DNA from: Butyricimonas synergistica DSM 23225
GTDB taxonomy: Bacteria; Bacteroidota; Bacteroidia; Bacteroidales; Marinifilaceae
Length of the DNA: 54,710 nucleotides
Assembly: GCF_000379665.1 (NCBI RefSeq)
Contig: NZ_KB903369.1
Span: 191,982 to 246,691, forward strand
Reading direction: 5' to 3'
The stretch's first letter is position 1. Each line of letters starts with the position of its first letter. A program made the position numbers and the translations under genes. The notes beneath the pieces are model-generated. The model was given only the letters and a program-made list of their open reading frames with translations, was not told where the DNA came from and made no database searches. This document shows, in pieces, positions 1 to 8,389 of the stretch.

Positions 1-2
1 TC

Positions 3-2141
3 GATGACCGTTTTTGCGACTTGCACTTGCGGGACTCGGCTTACGAGGACGCTTTCTATCACGATCGCTTTTACGCGACGGGCAGGCGGGGAGCCTTCGT
101 GGAGGATGATTTGCTGGTGTTGACTCCGGCAAGCGTGTGGTACCCGGTAGCTATTCCCCCCGTGAACCCGTTGATGCCTATGGCGACGGGGAGGGATTTC
201 ACCCGTTTCCGCCTGGAGGTGCTTCATCCCCGGCAGCGGGAGGTGATCTCGCAGGGTGTGCCCGAGAAAGGGAATGACCGGGTGGTTTTCGAGAATCGGA
301 AGACGTTGCACGGGATCTCCTTGTGCGGTTCTAACGAGCGACGTTACACGATACCGACGGACCTGTCGGTAAATTTAGAGTTGAACACACAGAGTTGGGG
401 GAAGGTTTTCGAGGAGAGGTACTCGAGCATGAGTCGGGAGGATTTTATATCCATGTGGTCGGATGACCCGTATGATTTTTTTGCGTGGAAAGATTACTTG
501 TCCGGGGATTGGTATAATCCGGAGGCTCCTTACTTGTATTTGTTGGAGGTGCCTGTTTCTTTCCGGTTGGATAACCATAGCGGGAAGAGCGAATGCGGGT
601 TGGTGGAGCCGGGAATGATCTTTTTGCGGGAGCGCGGGTTTGATATGAGTTTTACCATAAGTAAAAAAGTGTGGAGTCGTGATACGTTATTTAGGGTGAC
701 GAACGTTATTTACGGTTATATATTCAATTCTCCCACTTGCAGTATGTTTGATAGTCATCCTTTGCGGGGAATCAGCAAAAGTGAATATGGCTGGGGGCGC
801 AGGAAAGAGATAGAGAATGATCATTGTGGAAAATCGTTGAAGGGGATGCCAAAAGTTTGGGCGTATTCTTCCAAGTATCCTTTTATGGGTAAAATGTGGT
901 ATGATTTCTTTTTGGGAAATTGGGAGACGGCGTTGGGGAATATGGCTAACGTTTTAATTGACAATATGAAGGACGATTTTTTTGTCGGACGTTCGTTGAG
1001 GGATATATTGGCGAATGACGAGAAATTTGACTCGGGGAAAAAGTTGCAGGAGTTGTGGTATCGTTTGACGTTGAGGATACCGAAGGAGGAATTGAGACAA
1101 AGTTTGGATAGTTTGTATCGTCGTGGCGGGGGTGAGGTGGATTTCGATTCCCTGATGCAGGTGTGGTCAAGGCGTTGGGATGCGGATGTGGAGAGTATTA
1201 TCGAGGATTGGCTTACCACGAGGCACGAGCAATATTTTAAGGTGAAGGATGCCGTGTGTTATGCTGACCGGTTTTCCGGGCGTTATAAGCTCGAGGGGAA
1301 AGTCATGAATGCCGGCAAGAGTGGTGGCATAGTTTCCATAGAATATGGCACTTTTATGAAAATGTACCATAGTAATTGCTACTTGGAGCCTGGTGAGGCG
1401 AAGGCTTTCACGTTGGTGACAAGTGAACCTGCCGAGAGTATTAATACCGTTTTAGCGGCTAATCGTCCGGGGGTGTTTCACTTTCAAAGTAATGATGTTG
1501 ACGAATTGCCGACTCCTTGGGAGTTGAAGGAAGAGTGGCGCACGATACCCGCATCGGAATTCATGGCGGGGGAAGACTTGAACGAGTTTATCGTGGATGA
1601 TTCGGATGCAGGTTTTCGTCTACAGGAGGGCTCTCGTTCGTGGTTTCAGCAGAGGAGGAAAACGCAACCTAAGCTTGTTATGACTCCCCAGATCGGCAAT
1701 ATGGATCCGCTGTGGAAGAGGGTGTTGGATGTTAATGCTTGTGGCGATTCTATTCGGGGATATCATTATATCATTGGCGGTTCCGGGAAGTCCTCGGCGA
1801 CATGGCGGTTGAATATCCCGGAGGCGGGACGTTATCGGGTGATGGCAAGGGTGTACAGGGAATTCACGAACAAATGGATGAAGTCTCTGCTTGATGGAGC
1901 GGGACCGTTTGATGGGGTCATTTATTATTACACGGTAACAGCCGGGGGGCAAGAGCGGGAGGTGGAGATCAGTCTGGATTTTTGTATGCCGGGATCCGGA
2001 AAGATGAATACCTGGGCTTCTCTCGGGGAGTATGATTTCCCGGCGGGGGAGGCAAGCGTGACGCTTTCGGATAAGGAGATTCGCGGGCGAGATGAAATAG
2101 CGATCGTGGCGGATGCGGTGAAATGGGTAAAGTTGGAATAA
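3..2141 (+). CDS. Large exported protein, 3' part, golvesin-like C-terminal domain (5' end outside window)
   Basis: The frame is open to the left edge (it reads DDRFCDLHL before the first possible TTG start at 21), so the gene is truncated by the window. The first 150 residues resemble the beta-sandwich of M1-aminopeptidase-like proteins (VWYP, DFTRF, ISQG, GISLCG), but no HExxH zinc site is visible, so peptidase activity is not supported. The last 130 residues (from GYHYIIGG to ADAVKWVKLE) have the pattern of golvesin/xanthan-lyase C-terminal domains, thought to bind cell-surface carbohydrate. It lies 27 nt upstream of the tandem MutS-like gene on the same strand, so co-transcription is possible. 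The golvesin call is moderately sure; the M1-like call is weaker. Confidence 0.6.
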   Translation, partial: DDRFCDLHLRDSAYEDAFYHDRFYATGRRGAFVEDDLLVLTPASVWYPVAIPPVNPLMPMATGRDFTRFRLEVLHPRQREVISQGVPEKGNDRVVFENRKTLHGISLCGSNERRYTIPTDLSVNLELNTQSWGKVFEERYSSMSREDFISMWSDDPYDFFAWKDYLSGDWYNPEAPYLYLLEVPVSFRLDNHSGKSECGLVEPGMIFLRERGFDMSFTISKKVWSRDTLFRVTNVIYGYIFNSPTCSMFDSHPLRGISKSEYGWGRRKEIENDHCGKSLKGMPKVWAYSSKYPFMGKMWYDFFLGNWETALGNMANVLIDNMKDDFFVGRSLRDILANDEKFDSGKKLQELWYRLTLRIPKEELRQSLDSLYRRGGGEVDFDSLMQVWSRRWDADVESIIEDWLTTRHEQYFKVKDAVCYADRFSGRYKLEGKVMNAGKSGGIVSIEYGTFMKMYHSNCYLEPGEAKAFTLVTSEPAESINTVLAANRPGVFHFQSNDVDELPTPWELKEEWRTIPASEFMAGEDLNEFIVDDSDAGFRLQEGSRSWFQQRRKTQPKLVMTPQIGNMDPLWKRVLDVNACGDSIRGYHYIIGGSGKSSATWRLNIPEAGRYRVMARVYREFTNKWMKSLLDGAGPFDGVIYYYTVTAGGQEREVEISLDFCMPGSGKMNTWASLGEYDFPAGEASVTLSDKEIRGRDEIAIVADAVKWVKLE

Positions 2142-2168
2142 GGAATTAATGAATTAAAGCATGAATCT

Positions 2169-4847
2169 ATGGCGTTTGTAACAGACCAGCAGACATTAAA
2201 CGATCTCGGTATTTTCGGGAGAGTGGGCAGATCCTCGGTGTATGATTTGTTTAAAGCGAAGACCCGGGGAGGGGCTGCCGTGTTGAGGGAGATGTTCAAT
2301 TACCCGTTAGAGAGTGCCCGGGAAATCAATCGGCGCGGTGCCGTGATTCGCTATTTGCAGGAACGGGAGATCGAGTTCCCGTTTATGGCAGAGTGGTTTA
2401 ATGCTTTCGAGTATTATTTGAGCAACCGGGACCAGCGTACCCGCTTGGCGGTGGAGGGGAACACCCTGGGGCATCGGATGCGTGAACTTTCGGGACGGGA
2501 GAGGGAATACTCCCTGTTGCAGAAGGGGGTGCTTGCCGGAATCCGTATCGTGAAGGGGACAGAGCTGTTGTTGCAGTCGATGGCAAAGGTGGGGGTGCCC
2601 GAGGAGTACCGGGAGAGGTATGAACAGATAACTGAGATGTTGCGGGACTCGAATTTGTCGTGGGCGTTGTCGTTGAAGAATCCCAAGAAATTGCCGTATG
2701 CCCGTATGGCCGATTATGACTTTCGCTTTCGGTTCGAAGGGAATGAGCGGTGCAAGAGATTGCTTAGTTGCCTGTACGAGCTGGACGTTTACATCGCTGT
2801 TGCCGGGGTGGCACGGAAGCGGGGATTGGTTTTCGGGCGAGCCTTGGAGCCGGAGGCGAACGTGTTTCACGCGGAGGGGATGTATCATCCTTTGCTCTCG
2901 GGAGCCGTGGCGAATACTCTGCACGCGGACGGGAACAGCAATGTCATTTTCCTGACGGGAGCCAATATGGCGGGAAAGTCGACTTTGATGAAGGCTTTTT
3001 CCATCACCCTGTTTTTGGCGCACATGGGATTCCCGTTGCCGGTGTCGCGGATGGAGTTCAGCGTCCGGAACGGGATGTACACGACCATTAACTTGCCGGA
3101 TGATTTGGATATGGGATACAGCCATTTCTATGCCGAGGTGCTGCGGGTGCGCAAAGTGGCGGAGCGGGTTCGGCAGGTGGGGAATATGGCGGTTGTCTTC
3201 GACGAACTGTTCCGGGGTACGAATGTCAAGGATGCTTATGATGCGACACTTGCCGTCACGGAGGCTTTTGCCACGAGAAAGGATTGTCTGTTTTTGATTT
3301 CCACGCATATTATCGAAGTCGGGGAAGTGTTACGGGAGAGGTGTGATAACGTGCATTTCACGTATCTCCCGACCGTGAAGGAAGGCGGAAAATTGATTTA
3401 CCCTTACACCTTGGAGTCGGGAATCTCGGATGACCGGTACGGGATGGCGATTATAAACCAGGAAGGAATCGTGGAGATGTTGGGAAGTCAGCGGGAGAGG
3501 GTGGAAACTCAGGGGGACTTTGAGGTGGATACGCAGACTTTGGCGGATTTGCATATCCTTGGAAAATTTAAAGAGCGGTCGGTTTTCAATCTCTTCAATC
3601 ACACGTGTACCCGTGGAGGGGAGCAGCTTTTGGACCGGATGTTTCAACACCCCTTGACGGACGCGGATGCCATCAACGAGCGGTCGGGAATGTTCGAGTT
3701 TTTCAAGGAGAGAGAGGTGGCGTTTCCGTTTACCAGGGAGTTGGTGGACCGGGTGGAACGTTATTTGGGTATCCGGGTTCCTGCCATGCGAGGAATGGCG
3801 TATTGGAAAGTCTATAGCTTGAGGTTTTTCCGTCGTGTGTCGAAAGAGAAAAAATATGATGTGATTTGCGCGGGAGTGATGGAGGCGTTGGAACTGTTGC
3901 GCGAGTGTGCCGTGTTCAACGCCTCGTTGGGGAATGCGGGCGAGGATTCGGTTTATGGCAGGGTGATGCGGGAGATGCGGGATATACTGGAAAACAAGTT
4001 ACAGATCCCATTGTCCGTGGAGCGGGAAAAGCGGGAGTTCTCCGTGTTCGAGATGGCCCGTTACGATTATTTGTTGCGCCATGTTTGCCGGGATGAGTTG
4101 CGGCGTTTGCTGGAGATGATTTACGAGACGGATGTTTATATCGCCGTGGCGGCTGTGGCGAAAAAGATGGGGTTCGTGCGAGCCATGGCAATTGCCCGGG
4201 GAAACGGGGAAAATCGGATAGACCTGAGAGGTTTTTCTCACCCGTTGATGCCGGGGGCAGTAGGCAATTCCATCCGGATAGACCGGGAGCACAACGTGTT
4301 GTTCCTGACCGGGGCGAATATGGCGGGAAAATCGACGCTCATGAAGGCTTTCGGCATAGCCCTTTACTTGGCGCACATGGGTTTCCCCGTGGCGGCGACG
4401 GCAATGGAATTCACGGTGCACGACGGCTTGTATACTTCAATTAACATGTCGGATCATTTGAACATGGGGTATAGTCATTTTTATGCCGAGGTGGCACGGG
4501 TGAAGCGTGTCGCCGAAGAGGTCTGTTCCGGGAAGCATTTGGCGGTCGTCTTCGACGAATTGTTCAAGGGCACGAATGTCAAGGACGCTTACGATGCGAC
4601 TGTGGCGGTGATGTCGGCTTTCGGGGGTAGCCGGAATTGTTCTTACATGGTTTCCACGCATATCACCGAGGCGGGGTCCGCGCTGGCGGAAAAAAGTGAA
4701 CACTTCCGGTTCATGTATTTACCGACCGTGATGAAGGGAAAGGTCCCCACTTATACCTACCGCTTGGCAGAGGGCATATCGAGTGACAGGCACGGGATGA
4801 TGATGGTCGCTAACGAGCGGATCGTGGAGATCATAACGGGAAAATGA
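2169..4847 (+). CDS. Tandem MutS-family ATPase (two MutS core/ATPase units in one chain)
   Basis: 892 residues made of two homologous halves. Each half has a MutS-like helical core followed by an ABC-type ATPase. Walker A GANMAGKST occurs at residues 264-272 and again at 715-723, 451 residues apart. Each is followed by GYSHFYAEV, a Walker B stretch (VVFDELFRGTN, VVFDELFKGTN) and a STHI switch histidine. The mismatch-recognition domain I of true MutS is missing, so this belongs to the short MutS-related proteins of unknown role, not mismatch repair proper. MutS proteins work as dimers, so the chain could form its own composite ATPase pair. Start ATG 2169 gives MAFVTDQQTL; the second half opens with a similar TLADLHILGKF, supporting an internal duplication. 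Confidence 0.85.
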   Translation: MAFVTDQQTLNDLGIFGRVGRSSVYDLFKAKTRGGAAVLREMFNYPLESAREINRRGAVIRYLQEREIEFPFMAEWFNAFEYYLSNRDQRTRLAVEGNTLGHRMRELSGREREYSLLQKGVLAGIRIVKGTELLLQSMAKVGVPEEYRERYEQITEMLRDSNLSWALSLKNPKKLPYARMADYDFRFRFEGNERCKRLLSCLYELDVYIAVAGVARKRGLVFGRALEPEANVFHAEGMYHPLLSGAVANTLHADGNSNVIFLTGANMAGKSTLMKAFSITLFLAHMGFPLPVSRMEFSVRNGMYTTINLPDDLDMGYSHFYAEVLRVRKVAERVRQVGNMAVVFDELFRGTNVKDAYDATLAVTEAFATRKDCLFLISTHIIEVGEVLRERCDNVHFTYLPTVKEGGKLIYPYTLESGISDDRYGMAIINQEGIVEMLGSQRERVETQGDFEVDTQTLADLHILGKFKERSVFNLFNHTCTRGGEQLLDRMFQHPLTDADAINERSGMFEFFKEREVAFPFTRELVDRVERYLGIRVPAMRGMAYWKVYSLRFFRRVSKEKKYDVICAGVMEALELLRECAVFNASLGNAGEDSVYGRVMREMRDILENKLQIPLSVEREKREFSVFEMARYDYLLRHVCRDELRRLLEMIYETDVYIAVAAVAKKMGFVRAMAIARGNGENRIDLRGFSHPLMPGAVGNSIRIDREHNVLFLTGANMAGKSTLMKAFGIALYLAHMGFPVAATAMEFTVHDGLYTSINMSDHLNMGYSHFYAEVARVKRVAEEVCSGKHLAVVFDELFKGTNVKDAYDATVAVMSAFGGSRNCSYMVSTHITEAGSALAEKSEHFRFMYLPTVMKGKVPTYTYRLAEGISSDRHGMMMVANERIVEIITGK

Positions 4848-4896
4848 AGGTCGAAAATGTCTATAACGTTTTGTAATTTAATTACAAATATAAATA

Positions 4897-4976
4897 TTTT
4901 CACGTAATCCGTGTGTAGGAACGGTATGTTTTTCACGTAATCCGCATGGTTTTAACCTCCTTTTTTCACGAAATCC
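4897..4976. repeat. Three imperfect direct repeats, 33-bp period
   Basis: TTTTCACGTAATCCG occurs at 4897-4911 and 4930-4944, and a third copy, TTTTCACGAAATCC, at 4963-4976 runs into the 3' end of the MATE gene. The period is exactly 33 bp. The copies look like duplications of the end of the MATE gene left in the convergent spacer. At 4870-4887 there is also an AT-rich palindrome (TTTGTAAT/ATTACAAA) that may end transcription of the MutS-like gene. Confidence 0.6.
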
Positions 4977-6339
4977 TGATTTCGTGAGGCCGGAAAAGTT
5001 TCTTCTGCACGACGTGGTAAGCGATGAGGACAGCCATACCCGTGACGATCCACGAGATGGGATAGATGACCATTAGGGCTTGGAAGCTGGGTAAGAGGGG
5101 ACAGATGACGTAGACCCAGAATAGGCGCAACACGCAGGTGCCGAATACCGTGAGTATGGCAGGGAGCATGGAATACCCCAATCCCCGGAGAGCCGCCCCG
5201 GCAATCTCGTAGGAACAGGCGATGCTTTGTGTCAACAGGACAATCTCCATGCGGATGGCGGCAAACCGGAATACCTCGGGGCTGGAGGTGAAGATGCCGA
5301 TAGCGAGTTTCTCTTGCCAAACGAAGAGCCCGTTCAGAAGGGCACAGGAGATGACGCTCAGTAACATCGTCTGGCGGAATACTTTCTTGCAACGTTCAAT
5401 TTGTCCGGCCCCGTAGTTCTGGCTGATGAAGGTGACTGCCGCTTGGCTGAAGGCGTTGACGACGAAGTAGCAATAATACTCGTAGGTGAGGGCGGCGGCA
5501 GAACCGGCGATGGCATTTGAACCGAAGCGGTTGGTGGCTGCCTGAATGAAGACGTTGGCGATGGAGAATACCATGCCTTGTACCCCGGCGGGGATGCCGA
5601 TTTGAAGCATTTTCCGTAATTCGGGGCGGGATATTTTAATATCTTTGATTTCGAGCCGGAAAGGTTCTTGCTCGTGTAAAAGAATGTAGATGACCATGCC
5701 GGCGCAAAACATGTTGGACACGACGGTTGCGATGGCGACCCCGGCAACACTCATTTTGAAAACGATAACTAATAATAAGTTTAATGCCGTGTTGATCAAT
5801 CCGGCTATGACGAGGCAATAGAGAGGGCGTTTCGTGTCGCCCATGCTGCGAAGGATGGCAGCCCCGAAGTTATAGATCATGAAAAATGGCATTCCCAGGA
5901 AATAGATGCGTAGGTACAGGACTGCCAAGTCGAGCACGTCATCGGGTGTGTCCATCATTTCCAGGATGGGGCGGGCGGAGAACAATCCGATCGCGAGTAA
6001 TAGTATGCCGCTTGTCAGCGTGACCACGGAGACGGTATGTATGGCATTCTTGATGCCGCGTTGATTTTTTTGCCCGATATAGTTTGCTATGACGACGCTC
6101 GCCCCGACAGATATTCCCACGAATAGGTTAATCATCAGGCTGATGACCGAACCGTTGCTTCCCACTGCAGCCAGAGCTTGGCTACTGGCAAATTTACCCA
6201 CGACTGCCACGTCTACCGAGTTAAACAATTGTTGTAATATACTGCTCGCTGCCAGTGGCAAGGCGAAGAGTAAGATTTTGTTTAACAGGCTGCCATGCAG
6301 CATATCCATGCGCACCGTTTCACGTGATGATTGATCCAT
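4966..6339 (-). CDS. MATE family efflux transporter
   Basis: 457 residues from the ATG at 6339 (MDQSSRETVRM). An in-frame extension to 6384 exists but would cross the predicted promoter at 6367-6374, so it was not used. The protein is strongly hydrophobic with about 12 membrane segments and has the family opening LLNKILLFALPLAASSILQQ followed by NSVDVAVVGKF. MATE proteins export cationic drugs or metabolites using a Na+ or H+ gradient in the inner membrane; the substrate cannot be told from sequence. It converges on the MutS-like gene and diverges from the sigma-factor gene. Confidence 0.92.
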   Translation of the reverse strand: MDQSSRETVRMDMLHGSLLNKILLFALPLAASSILQQLFNSVDVAVVGKFASSQALAAVGSNGSVISLMINLFVGISVGASVVIANYIGQKNQRGIKNAIHTVSVVTLTSGILLLAIGLFSARPILEMMDTPDDVLDLAVLYLRIYFLGMPFFMIYNFGAAILRSMGDTKRPLYCLVIAGLINTALNLLLVIVFKMSVAGVAIATVVSNMFCAGMVIYILLHEQEPFRLEIKDIKISRPELRKMLQIGIPAGVQGMVFSIANVFIQAATNRFGSNAIAGSAAALTYEYYCYFVVNAFSQAAVTFISQNYGAGQIERCKKVFRQTMLLSVISCALLNGLFVWQEKLAIGIFTSSPEVFRFAAIRMEIVLLTQSIACSYEIAGAALRGLGYSMLPAILTVFGTCVLRLFWVYVICPLLPSFQALMVIYPISWIVTGMAVLIAYHVVQKKLFRPHEIRIS

Positions 6340-6366
6340 TGTTTTTTTGATGAATTTTTCGAGATG

Positions 6367-6374
6367 CAAAAATA
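6367..6374 (-). promoter_or_regulatory. Bacteroidota -7 element for the MATE gene
   Basis: CAAAAATA on the plus strand is TATTTTTG on the minus strand, a full match to TAnnTTTG, 27 nt before the MATE ATG. No TTTG was found at the expected -33 distance, so the call rests on the -7 box and its position. Confidence 0.45.
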
Positions 6375-6407
6375 CGGTAAACAATTTGTTTTTGTAAGAG
6401 GGTGGGC

Positions 6408-6439
6408 TTTGTTTATTTATTAAGAATGGTATATATTTG
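6408..6439 (+). promoter_or_regulatory. Promoter of the first ECF sigma gene
   Basis: TTTG at 6408-6411, a 20-nt spacer, then TATATTTG at 6432-6439: a complete match to the primary-sigma promoter of Bacteroidota (TTTG-N19-21-TAnnTTTG). The likely transcription start falls just before 6451, which favours the ATG at 6463 over the one at 6451. Confidence 0.75.
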
Positions 6440-6462
6440 TCGAAAATTCTATGGGTGTGAGA

Positions 6463-7023
6463 ATGAATGATTCAGAACAAGATATTATTCAACGTATCAA
6501 CGTGAAAGATGAGAAGGCTTTCCATGATTTGTTCATGAGGTTTAGAAGTTATCTTGTATTGTTTGCCATGCGGCGTGTCGGACAATTGGAGGTAGCGGAG
6601 GATATTGTGCAGGAGGTGTTTATCACGGTATGGGAAAGTAAAAAAGTTTATAATTCTTACCAGGGTTTTAAGGCGTATTTGTATGATCTGGTGCAAAATC
6701 GGTGTTTGAATTATTTGAAGCATAAGACGGTTGAAGAGAAGTATGTTTCTTACGTGAAAGTCACAGAGGAGGAGGTCGAGAGGGAATATGATTTGATGCA
6801 GGAAGAGATTTACCGGGAATTGTATCTCGCTGTTCGGGAATTGCCGGAAAAGTGCAGAGGTGTTTTTGAATTACATCTGGAAGGGAAGAAAAATGATGAG
6901 ATTGCCGAAATATTGGGAATTTCGGTTCTTACCGTGAAATCACATAAACAAAATGCTATCCATTTTTTGAAGGAGAGAATAGGGAATCTGTTCCTGTTGT
7001 ACTGGTATGTACATGAAATTTGA
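6463..7023 (+). CDS. FecI-type ECF sigma-70 factor (Bacteroidetes expansion family)
   Basis: 186 residues from ATG 6463 (an in-frame ATG at 6451 is possible). Region 2 is visible as AFHDLFMRFRSYLVLFA and VAEDIVQEVFITVWE, and region 4 as LPEKCRGVFELHLEG and EIAEILGISVLTVKSHKQNA, a helix-turn-helix for the -35 element. There are no other domains. The next gene on the same strand is a FecR anti-sigma, followed by SusC and SusD, so this factor should switch on that uptake locus when FecR releases it. It is expressed from its own primary-sigma promoter. Confidence 0.93.
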   Translation: MNDSEQDIIQRINVKDEKAFHDLFMRFRSYLVLFAMRRVGQLEVAEDIVQEVFITVWESKKVYNSYQGFKAYLYDLVQNRCLNYLKHKTVEEKYVSYVKVTEEEVEREYDLMQEEIYRELYLAVRELPEKCRGVFELHLEGKKNDEIAEILGISVLTVKSHKQNAIHFLKERIGNLFLLYWYVHEI

Positions 7024-7066
7024 TTTTTTTTGAAAAATAATCGAATTTCATTTGCTACTTTTTCCT

Positions 7067-7080
7067 ACCCTTGTTGTATA
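7067..7080 (+). promoter_or_regulatory. Possible ECF-sigma-dependent promoter before fecR
   Basis: The 79-nt gap between sigma and FecR contains ACCC (7067-7070) followed by GTATA. The matching gap of the second locus also has ACCC (26257-26260) followed by an AT-rich TATTATATA stretch. No TAnnTTTG promoter is present in either gap. This is weak evidence for a shared ECF promoter. Confidence 0.25.
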
Positions 7081-7102
7081 TGGTGTAAAATGAAGATACG
7101 AC

Positions 7103-8281
7103 ATGGAGTTATACAACGAAAATATCGCCCGATTAATACAACGTTCGTTACTGGGTGAGCTTACAGAGAGAGAGAGGCAGGAGTTAGAGGCGTGGCTGAA
7201 GGATTCAAGGGAGCATGGTGTTCTTTTTAATAAGGTTAAAAGGGACATGCGTGTTTCCGTTGAGAGTCCGGTGTTCTGTTCGTTGAATGATGAGTTTGCT
7301 TGGTTGAAATTTAAAACAATAACGAGGAAAAGAAAAAGACAAGTGGTTATTTGGCAAATGTTGAAGTATGTCGCGGTTATTGCGGTTCCATTAATAATTT
7401 CGGTATTTTGGTATTTGGGACAAAGGGACAATGTCGTCAAGTTGGCTTCTCGGTCTAGCGAAACCATTGTTCCGGGCGAGAGCAAGGCAGTGCTGGTTGC
7501 CGCAGATGGGAAGATTCACGAGTTGAACGGGAAACAAGAACAACAGGTGATAGAGGTGGGGGAAGGAGTTTTGGTTAAGCATGGTGGAAGTAATTTGGTG
7601 TATGATTCTGTGGTTGCGGCAGAGCATGAAAATATATTAGAGATGAATACGTTGAGGATTCCGAGAGGAGGAGAGTTTCAATTAACGTTGTCGGACGGAA
7701 CGGTTATTTATTTAAATTCGGCAACAAAACTGAAATATCCCGTGGCGTTTAATGGTAAAGAGAGAAAAGTGTATTTATCGGGAGAAGCTTATTTTGAGGT
7801 GGCAAAAGATGTTGAACGACCGTTTTACGTGGTGACGGATGAGTTGGAGATCCGGGTCTACGGGACGGAGTTTAATGTGGATACACGTGGAAAGGGAGGC
7901 GTGCGAACCGTGTTGGTTAACGGTAAGATTGGAGCTCGTGACCGACGTGGAAAATATGAGGTGCTAATGAAACAGGGAGAGTTGGCTACACTGGATCGGA
8001 AGACCGGAGAGATTGTCTTGCGGGAGGTGGACGTACGTCGATATATTGCCTGGAAGGATGGTTTTTTCGCTTTTGAAGAGGAGAGTTTGGAAGAGATCAT
8101 GAATACCCTTTCGTTGTGGTATAATGTGGATGTATTTTTTCAGTCGGAATCAGTGAAAGGATTAGTTTTCACGGGGTATATGAGAAGGTATAGCGACGTG
8201 ATGGATATCCTTGATGCGATCACGGATGTTGTGGATGTGCATTTTGATGTAAATGGAAGAACGATTATTGTGTCGAAATAA
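7103..8281 (+). CDS. FecR family anti-sigma factor
   Basis: 392 residues. Residues 1-80 are the cytoplasmic sigma-binding part, 86-106 a single membrane helix (MLKYVAVIAVPLIISVFWYLG), and the rest periplasmic. The FecR core has the typical IPRGGEFQLTLSDGTVIYLN and YLSGEAYFEVAKD stretches. The last 70 residues form a DUF4974/STN-like domain (EEIMNTLSLWYNVDVFF). FecR relays a signal from the N-terminal domain of a TonB-dependent receptor, here most likely the SusC-type gene directly downstream, to the sigma factor upstream. Confidence 0.93.
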   Translation: MELYNENIARLIQRSLLGELTERERQELEAWLKDSREHGVLFNKVKRDMRVSVESPVFCSLNDEFAWLKFKTITRKRKRQVVIWQMLKYVAVIAVPLIISVFWYLGQRDNVVKLASRSSETIVPGESKAVLVAADGKIHELNGKQEQQVIEVGEGVLVKHGGSNLVYDSVVAAEHENILEMNTLRIPRGGEFQLTLSDGTVIYLNSATKLKYPVAFNGKERKVYLSGEAYFEVAKDVERPFYVVTDELEIRVYGTEFNVDTRGKGGVRTVLVNGKIGARDRRGKYEVLMKQGELATLDRKTGEIVLREVDVRRYIAWKDGFFAFEEESLEEIMNTLSLWYNVDVFFQSESVKGLVFTGYMRRYSDVMDILDAITDVVDVHFDVNGRTIIVSK

Positions 8282-8286
8282 GAAAA

Positions 8287-8313
8287 AACGGAAAGTGTTG
8301 GAGACTTTCCGTT
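8287..8313 (+). promoter_or_regulatory. Hairpin between fecR and susC
   Basis: AACGGAAAGT and ACTTTCCGTT form a perfect 10-bp stem with a 7-nt loop, starting 6 nt after the fecR stop. No U-run follows, so it is either a weak terminator or an mRNA processing/stability element that sets the ratio of regulator to receptor. A hairpin sits in the same place in the second locus (27496-27534). Confidence 0.6.
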
Positions 8314-8389
8314 GAACTTTAATATTAACCAATAAACTTCAGTTGGAGTGAGGCTTATTGAATGTTTAACTATTCTAATTGACAAATGT

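Noticed and set aside
375-1952. Several long antisense open frames inside the first gene
   Set aside because: They lie opposite a well-supported coding frame, lack protein-like composition, and arise from GC-rich third positions.
3-2141. Active M1 aminopeptidase
   Set aside because: The visible part has no HExxH zinc motif; only a beta-sandwich resemblance.
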